Assembly (NCBI GenBank): GCA_034435835.1
Contig: DAOTWF010000030.1
Span: 124,001 to 188,000, forward strand
From: CALJTV01 sp034435835
GTDB lineage: Bacteria; Chloroflexota; Dehalococcoidia; GIF9; UBA5629
Direction of reading: 5' to 3'
DNA: 64,000 nucleotides
How positions within the stretch are numbered: position 1 is the stretch's first letter; each line of letters begins with the position of its first letter. This document shows, in pieces, positions 16,563 through 24,488 of the stretch. A program made the translations under genes and the position numbers. The notes beneath the pieces were generated by a model. It saw only the letters and a program-made list of their open reading frames with translations, did no database searches and was not told the origin of the DNA.

Positions 16563-17158
16563 AAAAATACGATTTCCTCATGGTGGGCATCGGCGGGCAG
16601 GGTATTGTGCTTGCCAGCGATGTACTCGGCGAGGTGGCTATGTCCGCCGGCTATGATGTCAAGAAGACCGATACTTTAGGTATGGCACAGCGCGGCGGCA
16701 GCGTGGTCAGTCATGTCCGCATCGGCGAGCGGGTGTGGTCACCGCTCATAAAGCAAGGGGCTGTAGATGTCTTGGTCGCCTTCGAGAAGCTGGAAGCCCT
16801 GCGCTGGAGCCACTACCTCCGCCCCGATGGCATCGCCATCATCAATAACCAGGCAACACCACCGCTTTCGGTGACCCTAGGGATAAGCCGCTATCCTGCA
16901 GATGATGAGATGGCCAACGCCTTCAAAAGATTGACCGGCAATATCCGCATAATCGAAGGGACAAAGACAGCAACGGAGATGGGTGATGTAAGAGTACTGA
17001 ACATGTTCATGCTCGGCTGCATCTCACGCCTGCTGCCCATAGAACCCGGGCTGTGGAAAGACTGCATAGCCCAGCAGATGCCTGAAAGTATACGGGAGAT
17101 AAACCTGGCTGCCTTCGATAAGGGTAGGGAGGAGATGTCAAGTGTCAATTTCGGATAA
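16559..17158 (+). CDS. iorB: Indolepyruvate ferredoxin oxidoreductase, beta subunit
   Basis: A 199-residue gamma-type subunit of the 2-oxoacid:ferredoxin oxidoreductase family. The start MKKYDFLMVGIGGQGIVLAS carries the GxGGQG motif, and TLGMAQRGGSVVSHVRIG near residue 40 is the usual CoA-binding-region signature. ATGA overlap with iorA ensures coupling. Together the subunits use phenylpyruvate, indolepyruvate or hydroxyphenylpyruvate and CoA. The next gene, an aminotransferase, starts 17 bp before this stop and would produce those 2-oxo acids. Confidence 0.95.
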   Translation: MKKYDFLMVGIGGQGIVLASDVLGEVAMSAGYDVKKTDTLGMAQRGGSVVSHVRIGERVWSPLIKQGAVDVLVAFEKLEALRWSHYLRPDGIAIINNQATPPLSVTLGISRYPADDEMANAFKRLTGNIRIIEGTKTATEMGDVRVLNMFMLGCISRLLPIEPGLWKDCIAQQMPESIREINLAAFDKGREEMSSVNFG

Positions 17159-18329
17159 AGTGCGTGCCCGCATGCAGGAGGGCTCCTGGATAAGGAGAAT
17201 GTTTGAGGAGGGCGCCGAGCTTAAGAAACGTTATGGCGAGGACAAAGTATTTGACCTCTCCCTGGGCAACCCGGTGATGGAGCCGCCACCGGAGTTTCAC
17301 AGAGAACTTAAGCGGTTGGTAGAAAACCCCCTGCCGGGGATGCACCGCTACATGGAGAACGCCGGCTACCTCGAGACCAGGGCAGCCGTTGCCGATCAGC
17401 TCTCCCAAGAGACCGGGCTGAAATTTTCACCGGACCACATCGTCATGACCTGCGGCGCTGCCGGCGGCTTAAACGTGGTGCTGAAAACGTTGCTCAATCC
17501 GGACGAAGAGGTTATATTGTTCGCCCCATACTTCGTCGAGTTCGTCAACTACATCGATAACCACGGCGGTACAGCAAGGATACTACCTACAGATGAAAAC
17601 TTTGTCCCCAGACTTGACGCACTGGAACAGGCCATCGGTCCCAAAACAAAGGCAGTGCTCATAAATTCACCCAACAACCCCACAGGTGTAGTCTACTCGG
17701 AAGACTTTTTTCACAAACTCGGTACGCTGCTGCAAAAAAAAGAAGCACGACTGAATAAGGCCATTTACCTCCTCAGCGATGAAGCCTACTGCAAGATCAT
17801 CTACGATGGACTGAAATACCCACCAGTGTTCCATCACCACCGCAACAGTATCGCCGTCACCTCGCACTCCAAAGACCTGGCCATTCCGGGAGAACGCATT
17901 GGCTACATCGCCGTCCACCCCGAGTGTGAAAGGTGTGAAGAACTCATGGCTGGGCTCATCTTCAGCAACCGTATACTCGGCTTTGTAAACGCACCGGCAC
18001 TGATGCAGCACGCCGTACGGCATTTGCAGAATGTGACCGTGTCCATAGCTGAATACCAGAAAAAGCGAGACTTTCTTTACACCAGACTGACCGAGATGGG
18101 CTATTCTGTGGTGAAACCGCAAGGCGCCTTTTATCTCTTTCCCCGCTCACCGATCGAAGATGACATCGCCTTCGTTAACCAACTGAAGGAACATAACGTA
18201 CTGGTGGTACCGGGGAAGGGGTTTGGCGCGCCGGGGTACTTCCGCATCTCCTACTGCGTCGAGGACAGGGTACTGGAGGGCGCCATGAAGGGCTTTTCCG
18301 AAGTAGCGAAGAAATACGGGCTCATTTAA
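17142..18329 (+). CDS. Class I/II pyridoxal-phosphate aminotransferase
   Basis: A 395-residue aminotransferase of the AspC/tyrosine-type fold I. It shows FDLSLGNPVMEPPPEF near residue 39, TCGAAGGLNVVLKTLLNP near residue 101, INSPNNPTGVVYS near residue 172, SDEAYCKIIYDG, and the PLP lysine in SHSKDLAIPGERIGY near residue 242. Start is GTG 17142 inside iorB. Placed right after iorAB it most likely transaminates aromatic amino acids to feed the oxidoreductase (inference from context). N-terminal MSISDKVRARMQEGSWIRRM is unusual but helical, as in related enzymes. Confidence 0.9.
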   Translation: MSISDKVRARMQEGSWIRRMFEEGAELKKRYGEDKVFDLSLGNPVMEPPPEFHRELKRLVENPLPGMHRYMENAGYLETRAAVADQLSQETGLKFSPDHIVMTCGAAGGLNVVLKTLLNPDEEVILFAPYFVEFVNYIDNHGGTARILPTDENFVPRLDALEQAIGPKTKAVLINSPNNPTGVVYSEDFFHKLGTLLQKKEARLNKAIYLLSDEAYCKIIYDGLKYPPVFHHHRNSIAVTSHSKDLAIPGERIGYIAVHPECERCEELMAGLIFSNRILGFVNAPALMQHAVRHLQNVTVSIAEYQKKRDFLYTRLTEMGYSVVKPQGAFYLFPRSPIEDDIAFVNQLKEHNVLVVPGKGFGAPGYFRISYCVEDRVLEGAMKGFSEVAKKYGLI

Positions 18330-18340
18330 ACAAGGGATAA

Positions 18341-18769
18341 ATGAAAATGGAACAGAGGGAGATGCAGTCAGCGGAGAAAAACGTGGAGCTGTTAAAGACC
18401 AGAGCGAAGACAGAACCTATCGCCAGCTTTCTGGGGACAAGACTTGTTGAGTTATCTCCCGGTTATGCGAAGGTGAGCATGAAAATGAAGCCGGAATATG
18501 TTAACTTCAATGGGGTTGTCTTCGGCGGCGTTATCGCCTGTCTGGCAGACCAAGCATTTGCCTATGCCACTAACTCGGTCCGCACCCCCAACGTAGCCAC
18601 CCAGTTCAACATCCATTTCATAGCCAGCGCCACAGCCGATGACGAGCTCACCGCTGAATGCCGGGTGGTCAGGGCAGGGAAGCGAGTCTGCATCTCAGAG
18701 ATGACAGTGACCAACCAGAATGGTAAACTTGTAGCCAGAGCGTCGGGGACTACCATCCCGCTATCCTGA
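18341..18769 (+). CDS. PaaI-type hotdog-fold acyl-CoA thioesterase
   Basis: A 142-residue hotdog protein. ELSPGYAKVSMKM near residue 38 leads to NFNGVVFGGVIACLADQAFAYA, the PaaI motif N-x-x-G-x-x-H-G-G-x-x-x-x-x-A-D, with the Asp kept but the usual His of HGG replaced by Phe. The C-terminal strands (AECRVVRAGKRVCISEM and NGKLVARASGT) are standard. It probably hydrolyses an aryl- or acyl-CoA formed by IorAB, releasing CoA. Twelve base pairs after the aminotransferase, with AGGGATAA as a weak ribosome site. Confidence 0.85.
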   Translation: MKMEQREMQSAEKNVELLKTRAKTEPIASFLGTRLVELSPGYAKVSMKMKPEYVNFNGVVFGGVIACLADQAFAYATNSVRTPNVATQFNIHFIASATADDELTAECRVVRAGKRVCISEMTVTNQNGKLVARASGTTIPLS

Positions 18770-18845
18770 GCCTTAAGGCAATGCCCTCGCATCAAGCCCC
18801 GGCTGTGGTGTAGCCTTTTGTATTTCCTAATGTGAGGAGAAAAGT

Positions 18846-20255
18846 ATGTTCCACAAGGTACTGGTAGCCAACCGCGGTGAAATCGCCGTCAGGATAATAC
18901 GGACGTGCAAGGAAATGGGCATCCGCACCGTGGCGATATACTCGGATGTGGATGCCAATGCCCTCCATGTGAAGCTGGCTGATGAAGCTTATCACATCGG
19001 TCCCGCTGAAGCCGTCCACAGCTATCTGAATATGAAAAAAATACTCGAGGTCGCCAAACGCAGCAGCGTCGACGCCCTACACCCGGGCTATGGCTTCCTG
19101 GCTGAGAACCCCGAGTTCGCCGAAATGTGCGAACAACTGGGTATCGTGTTCATCGGTCCCCCCAGCCAGAGCATGTCTAAAGTCAAGCCAAAGCACCGTG
19201 CAAGACAACTGATGAGACTGCTCAATATCCCACCCGTGCCCGGCTCCGACGAGCCCATCCAAAACGCCAGCGAAAAGGCGCTGGCACAGGCAGAGGAAAT
19301 TGCCCAGGAAATAGGCTATCCGATCATCATCAAGCCATCCGGCGGCGGTGGCGGCATCGGTATGACCGTAGCCAACAACAGGGAAGAACTCAGGGAGGGC
19401 ATAAAGTCTGTGGTGGAGCGCGGCAAGAAGGTCTTCGGTGTCCCCGGCTTCTACGTGGAAAGGTTCTTCTCCGGGGTGAAGCACATCGAGGTCCAGATAC
19501 TTGCCGACAAATATGGCCGTGTCATCCACCTCGGCGAAAGAGACTGCTCGGTGCAGCGCAGGTTCCAAAAGCTGATTGAAGAGGCGCCGTGTCCCATACT
19601 ATCCCCGCACCTGCGCATGAAAATGTATGTCGCCGCCCTAGATGTCGCCGTGGCATTGGAATACATAAACGCCCTGACGGTGGAGTTCCTTTATGTACCG
19701 GGCACACAACAGTTCTACTTCAACGAGGTCAACTCCCGCCTCCAGGTGGAACATTGCGTCACTGAGCTGGCGCTGGGCATAGATATAGTTAGGGAGCAGA
19801 TAAACATAGCCGCCGGAGAGCCTTTGAGCATCAGCCAGGACGACGTTGTTTTTCAGGTCTGTGCTCTGGAATGTCGCATCACCGCCGAAGACCCCACACG
19901 CAATTTCTTCCCTTCCCCGGGCACCATCACCGCGCTGCGGCTCCCTCATGGTCACGGTCTCAGGATAGATGAAGGGGTATACGAGGGCTACGAAGTCCCC
20001 CCCTACTACGATTCCCTGCTGTTGAAGCTCATGGCACGGGGCAAGACCAGAGGGGAAGCCATAGCCCGGATGAAGCGCGGTCTCAGCGAACTAAAGATTG
20101 AAGGAGTAACCACCACCATCCCATTCTATGAGGTGGTACTCGATGACGAGGTCTTTAAGTCTGGAGAGTACACCACAGACTTCATCACCAAGAGGAACAT
20201 CATCCGCAAGCTCGAAGAGCGGGCTAGGATTTTGCAGAAGCTTGACACCGCCTGA
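18846..20255 (+). CDS. Biotin carboxylase-like subunit, divergent
   Basis: A 469-residue ATP-grasp enzyme similar to AccC and pyruvate carboxylase subunit A, which carboxylates biotin on a carrier protein. Starts FHKVLVANRGEIAVRIIRTC. Catalytic residues seen: ERDCSVQRRFQKLIEEAPCP, EVNSRLQVEH and ECRITAEDP. Departures from E. coli AccC: the glycine loop is GGGGIGM rather than GGGGRGM, EHPVTE is EHCVTE, and the MGDK segment is VKPK, though the ATP-binding Lys is retained. No biotin carrier or carboxyltransferase gene is nearby, so its partners and acceptor are unknown. Good GAGGAGA ribosome site upstream. Confidence 0.85.
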   Translation: MFHKVLVANRGEIAVRIIRTCKEMGIRTVAIYSDVDANALHVKLADEAYHIGPAEAVHSYLNMKKILEVAKRSSVDALHPGYGFLAENPEFAEMCEQLGIVFIGPPSQSMSKVKPKHRARQLMRLLNIPPVPGSDEPIQNASEKALAQAEEIAQEIGYPIIIKPSGGGGGIGMTVANNREELREGIKSVVERGKKVFGVPGFYVERFFSGVKHIEVQILADKYGRVIHLGERDCSVQRRFQKLIEEAPCPILSPHLRMKMYVAALDVAVALEYINALTVEFLYVPGTQQFYFNEVNSRLQVEHCVTELALGIDIVREQINIAAGEPLSISQDDVVFQVCALECRITAEDPTRNFFPSPGTITALRLPHGHGLRIDEGVYEGYEVPPYYDSLLLKLMARGKTRGEAIARMKRGLSELKIEGVTTTIPFYEVVLDDEVFKSGEYTTDFITKRNIIRKLEERARILQKLDTA

Positions 20256-20325
20256 ACGACTGACAGGCTCACTGGATATGAACGTGAACATGAATAAGAA
20301 TGACGTACCCGGCAAACCAGGACTA

Positions 20326-20354
20326 TTGACAGACCATAGATGTCGTGCTACCAT
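20326..20354 (+). promoter_or_regulatory. Predicted promoter of the second transport operon
   Basis: TTGACA (20326-20331), 17-bp spacer, TACCAT (20349-20354), identical in hexamers and spacing to the promoter at 4368-4396. Start near 20361 leaves a leader of about 178 nt that includes the hairpin at 20486-20510. Confidence 0.6.
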
Positions 20355-20485
20355 TTTAGACAATTGAGTGGAGTGACTGTAGAACAAATGCTGGTGTCTC
20401 TCGGTTTCTTCGGCTTTTTCTTTAGCCCCTCCGGCAGGAGTCCTGGGAGGATCAGAACATAGCACCATCCGACGAGAAAACACCG

Positions 20486-20510
20486 AAAGCCTCCCGGGAA
20501 GGGAGGCTTT
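20486..20510 (+). terminator. Hairpin in the acyl-CoA ligase leader (attenuator or terminator)
   Basis: AAAGCCTCCC, loop GGGAA, GGGAGGCTTT: a perfect 10-bp stem followed by TAAAA. It ends 28 bp before the ligase start. If the promoter at 20326 is real the hairpin is inside the transcript and could attenuate the operon; otherwise it ends the biotin carboxylase transcript. The rest of the gap 20256-20538 holds nothing else I recognise. Confidence 0.65.
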
Positions 20511-20538
20511 AAAATTGCAGTAAAAGCTAGACAGGATA

Positions 20539-22458
20539 ATGGTTACACAGGCGACCGGGAGTGGAATAGAGGCAGCAGAAACGATACCACAGCTCGTTTG
20601 GAGAAACTACCAGCGGTGGCAGGACAAGCCAGCAGTATGCGTCAAGCACCGCGGTATCTGGAAACGTTATACCTGGCGGGAATATTACGAAAAGGTAAAG
20701 TACTTCTCCCTGGGCTTGATCAGCCTGGGTTTCGAACCCGGCAACGTCCTCTGTATCATCGGTGACAACGAGCCGGAATGGTTCTGGGCGGAGTTCGCCG
20801 CTCAGGCAGCCGGCGGCATCGCCACCGGCATGTTCGTGGACTCCATCCCATCGGAGGTGAAGTACATCGCTTCACATTCTGGCGCCAAGTTCGCTGTGGT
20901 CAACGACCAGGAGCAGACAGACAAGTTCCTCGAAATCAAGGACGAACTCCCCCTGCTCAAAAAGGTCGTCTACTGGGACCCCAAAGGCTTAAAAAACTAT
21001 GATGACCCGATCCTGATGAGCTTCGATGAGGTGCTGGCGCTGGGCATAGAATACGAAAAAAGCCACCCGGGCCTGTTCGAGGAAAACCTCAGGAGGGGCA
21101 AGGGTGAAGATAAGGCCTTTATCTACTACACCTCGGGGACAACAGGCCTGCCCAAAGGCGCTGTCCTCACTCATAAAGCGCTGATCAATACTGCAAAGGG
21201 CTTCCTCAGCCGGTTTCCCCTGACCGAGGAGGATGACCTGGTGTCCAACTTCCCCCCGGCCTGGGTGGGCGACAGTTTCTTCGCCACTATCCCCCACCTG
21301 CTCACCGGAGCCAGGCTCAACTTCCCGGAGGAACCGGAGACCGTGGCGGAGGACACCAGAGAGGTCGGTCCCGATTTTGTCATCTACGGTCCTAGACAGT
21401 GGGAAAGCATAGTCAGCAGCGTGCAGGTGAAGATGGCAGATGCCGGACCGCTGAAACGGTTCGTCTACAACTTGTTCATGCCCGTTGGCTATAAGATGGC
21501 TGACCTGAGATTTAAGGATGAAAAACCGGGCATATTCTGGAAGATTCTCCACTGGGTCGCCAATGCTGCCCTCCTCCGGCCGCTCAAAGACAAGCTGGGG
21601 CTGAGCCACGCCAGGTTCGGTGTGACCGGGAGTTCAGTACTTAGCCTGGACAGCTTCCGCTTCATCCACGCCATCGGTCTGGAGTTGAGACAGAGTTACG
21701 CCAGCACCGAGGCTGGCTTTATCTCCTGCCATGGCAAGGGTGAAATAGACTTCCAGAGTGTGGGGCGCCCAGCACCGGGCGTCGAAGTCAGGCTGACTGA
21801 CGAAGGTGAGCTCTGGGTGAAGAGTGACTGCATTTTCAGCGGCTACCATCAGGACCCGGAGAAGACCGCCGCTGTCCTCGTCAATGGCTGGTGCCGCACC
21901 GGTGACGCCGTACATATCAACGAAGAGGGGCATCTAATCTTCCTCGACAGGTTGGAGCATTTGGGCGAGCTGGCTTCAGGGGTACGCTATGCACCTCAGT
22001 ACATCGAGGGTAGGCTCAGATTCAGCCCCTACATCAAAGACGCCATGGTGGTCGGTGGCAGGGACAAGGAGTATGTCTGCGCCATAATCAACATCGATTT
22101 CGCCATGGTGGGCAAGTGGGCAGAGCGCCAGGGTATCCCTTACACCACATTTGTAGACCTTTCACAGAAGAAAGAGATCGCTGACCTCATCCAGCAGGAC
22201 CTCAACCGCGTCAACAGCTACCTGCCCGAAGGCGCCCGGGTGAAGAAATTCGTACTGCTACATAAAGAGTTCGACCCTGACGAAGCCGAACTGACCAGGA
22301 CAAGAAAACTCCGCCGCGAGTTCATGGAACAGAGGTACAAGGAGCTCATCGACGCCATGTATAACGGCGCCGAGAGCGTCACTGTACAAGCTTCAGTGAC
22401 CTACCGCGATGGCAGGAAGGGAATAGTGAGTACCTCAGTACAGGTGAGGAATCTGTAA
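20539..22458 (+). CDS. AMP-forming acyl-CoA ligase (long-chain type)
   Basis: A 639-residue adenylate-forming ligase that activates a carboxylic acid with ATP and CoA. The P-loop is YYTSGTTGLPKGAVLTHKAL near residue 196, the aryl/acyl pocket helix follows, the YASTEAG motif lies near residue 392, and the hinge GWCRTGD lies near residue 453. C-terminal EAELTRTRKLRRE supplies the catalytic Lys region. A tail of about 40 residues (VQASVTYRDGRKGI) extends past the fold, as in ligases often found next to Liv transporters. It is followed after 1 bp by livH, so activation is tied to import. Confidence 0.92.
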   Translation: MVTQATGSGIEAAETIPQLVWRNYQRWQDKPAVCVKHRGIWKRYTWREYYEKVKYFSLGLISLGFEPGNVLCIIGDNEPEWFWAEFAAQAAGGIATGMFVDSIPSEVKYIASHSGAKFAVVNDQEQTDKFLEIKDELPLLKKVVYWDPKGLKNYDDPILMSFDEVLALGIEYEKSHPGLFEENLRRGKGEDKAFIYYTSGTTGLPKGAVLTHKALINTAKGFLSRFPLTEEDDLVSNFPPAWVGDSFFATIPHLLTGARLNFPEEPETVAEDTREVGPDFVIYGPRQWESIVSSVQVKMADAGPLKRFVYNLFMPVGYKMADLRFKDEKPGIFWKILHWVANAALLRPLKDKLGLSHARFGVTGSSVLSLDSFRFIHAIGLELRQSYASTEAGFISCHGKGEIDFQSVGRPAPGVEVRLTDEGELWVKSDCIFSGYHQDPEKTAAVLVNGWCRTGDAVHINEEGHLIFLDRLEHLGELASGVRYAPQYIEGRLRFSPYIKDAMVVGGRDKEYVCAIINIDFAMVGKWAERQGIPYTTFVDLSQKKEIADLIQQDLNRVNSYLPEGARVKKFVLLHKEFDPDEAELTRTRKLRREFMEQRYKELIDAMYNGAESVTVQASVTYRDGRKGIVSTSVQVRNL

Positions 22459-22459
22459 A

Positions 22460-23344
22460 ATGGCAGAGCTGCTCCAGTATACCATTACCGGCATAGCCGT
22501 GGGGATGATCTATGCACTTATCGCCCTAGGGTTTGCCCTCATCTGGAAGTCCAGCAGCGTCGCCAACCTGGCACTGGGACAACTGGTGCTGATTTCTTCC
22601 TGGTTCACCTACAGCATGCTCGTCCAGGCTAAATTCCCCTACTGGCTCGGCTTCCCCATAACGGTTCTGTTTGCTATATTCCTGGGCTGGCTAATTGAGC
22701 GGCTGACATTGCGCCCGCTTATCGCCCAGCCTATCCTTTCACTGATAACGGTCACACTGGGCATAGCTTACTTCCTCGAGGGTGTGGTCACCTTCGTCTG
22801 GCCCATGAGCGTGGCAGCATTACCGAAATTGTTCCCGCAGGAACCAGTCCGCCTCGGACCGGCAGTGGTCTCACAGGAATACATCTGGGCAGCAGGTGTA
22901 TCCCTGGTCCTGTTCGGTCTGCTGTCACTGTTCTTCAAATACCATAAGATGGGCATAGCCATGCGAGCAACTGCCGATGACCAGCTTGCCGTCCAGGCTT
23001 GCGGGATACCGGTGACCAGCGTCTTCTCCACCTCCTGGATGTTTGCCTGCGTGGTCGCTGCCATAGGTGGCGTGCTCATCTCCTGCATCGGCGGCATCAC
23101 CTACGGGCTGGTGGAGACAGGACTGAAGTCCTTCTCGGTGGTAATCCTTGGCGGACTGGACTCCTTTGTGGGTTGTATCGTCGCTGGTCCGATAATAGGA
23201 CTCTGTGAGAACCTAGGCGGTGGCTACCTGACACCACTCATCGGTCCCGGCATCAAAGACATAATACCTTTCATTATTATCATCATCGTCATGGTGTTCA
23301 AACCATACGGACTTTTCGGTGAGAAAAGGATAGAGAGAATATAG
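22460..23344 (+). CDS. livH: Branched-chain amino acid-type ABC transporter permease (LivH family)
   Basis: A 294-residue polytopic membrane protein. LLQYTITGIAVGMIYALIAL opens the first membrane helix, followed by the LivH landmark SSVANLALGQLVLIS, equivalent to NFAHG in classic LivH. The coupling loop is KMGIAMRATADDQLAVQACG near residue 166. About eight transmembrane segments, ending in a short basic tail. The gene begins 1 bp after the ligase stop and abuts livM directly. It is not the same subtype as the permease at 4552, which shares little beyond the loop motif. Confidence 0.93.
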   Translation: MAELLQYTITGIAVGMIYALIALGFALIWKSSSVANLALGQLVLISSWFTYSMLVQAKFPYWLGFPITVLFAIFLGWLIERLTLRPLIAQPILSLITVTLGIAYFLEGVVTFVWPMSVAALPKLFPQEPVRLGPAVVSQEYIWAAGVSLVLFGLLSLFFKYHKMGIAMRATADDQLAVQACGIPVTSVFSTSWMFACVVAAIGGVLISCIGGITYGLVETGLKSFSVVILGGLDSFVGCIVAGPIIGLCENLGGGYLTPLIGPGIKDIIPFIIIIIVMVFKPYGLFGEKRIERI

Positions 23345-24397
23345 ATGGATCTGCCCTGCGGTACCCGTAACTTCGACTACGCCAGCGACATGGCGGTGCT
23401 GCGTACCAAGACGCACTGGGTACTGTTCTTCCTGTTTCTGGTCTTCATATTCACCGCCCCGCTCTACTGGAGCAACTACTGGCTGAGCATCGCCAACCTC
23501 ATCGGCATCACCGTCATCGCCATCACCGGCCTGAACATCCTCATCGGCTACTGCGGACAACTTTCCATCGGTCATGCCGGCTTTATGGCTGCCGGCGCCT
23601 ACACCACAGCGGTGCTCACTGGCAAACTTGGTGTCCCCTTTCTAGCAAGCCTGCTCTGCTCCGGACTCATGGCGGGGCTCATCGGCATCATCTTTGGCCT
23701 CCCTTCGGTACGCGTCAAAGGCTTCTACCTGGCGATCACCACCATAGCTGCCCAGTTCATCATCATCTGGGTCATCAATCACTGGACCAGCGTCACCGGC
23801 GGTTTCGTGGGCATTAAGGTGGCACCCGCTTCAATAGCCGGCTTTGCCTTCAACAGTGAGCCCAGACAGTTTTACCTGATAATGGCGCTTGCCGCGCTGG
23901 TCATCTTTTTTGCCAAGAACCTTGCTAGGGGCAAAGTGGGCAGGGCATTCATCGCTGTCAGGGACAACGACCTTGCTGCCGAGGTGATGGGCATCAACCT
24001 CACCTACTACAAGCTGCTAGCATTCTTCATCGGCTGCTTCCTCGCTGGAATAGCTGGCGCCCTGTTCGCCCACTGGTCGCGCTTCCTCAACGCTGAAAAC
24101 TTTACCCTTGCCGATTCCATACTCTACATCGGAATGGTGATAATCGGCGGGCTGGGTACCATTATTGGTCCTGTTCTAGGAGCGATCCTTATCAGGCTCC
24201 TACAGCAGGGAATAATGTACATCAGCCCCGTCCTCGAGGGTGTCTTCCCGGCACTCCCTGCTGGCTTCACCACCGGGATCGGTCCCATGGTCTTCGGTCT
24301 GGTGATCATCTTGTTCCTGATACTTGAGCCACGGGGCATCGCCCACCGCTGGACATTGTTTAAGGCGGCTTATCGCCTGTGGCCATTCTCACACTAA
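23345..24397 (+). CDS. livM: Branched-chain amino acid-type ABC transporter permease (LivM family)
   Basis: A 350-residue permease beginning immediately after the livH stop. The classic LivM segments LNILIGYCGQLSIGHAGFMAAGAY near residues 57-80 and the coupling loop VGRAFIAVRDNDLAAEVMGINL near residue 200 are both clear. About nine or ten transmembrane segments. There is no separate ribosome site beyond GAGAGAATATAG, so translation is likely coupled to livH. A gap of 91 bp with AAGGAGG follows before the binding-protein gene. Confidence 0.93.
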   Translation: MDLPCGTRNFDYASDMAVLRTKTHWVLFFLFLVFIFTAPLYWSNYWLSIANLIGITVIAITGLNILIGYCGQLSIGHAGFMAAGAYTTAVLTGKLGVPFLASLLCSGLMAGLIGIIFGLPSVRVKGFYLAITTIAAQFIIIWVINHWTSVTGGFVGIKVAPASIAGFAFNSEPRQFYLIMALAALVIFFAKNLARGKVGRAFIAVRDNDLAAEVMGINLTYYKLLAFFIGCFLAGIAGALFAHWSRFLNAENFTLADSILYIGMVIIGGLGTIIGPVLGAILIRLLQQGIMYISPVLEGVFPALPAGFTTGIGPMVFGLVIILFLILEPRGIAHRWTLFKAAYRLWPFSH

Positions 24398-24488
24398 TGT
24401 CAGCCAAGGAGGTGAAGCGGGACGGATAGCGAGCGCTACTTCAACAAAAATCAAGGAAAATTCAAATAAGGAGGTGCTAGTCATAACA

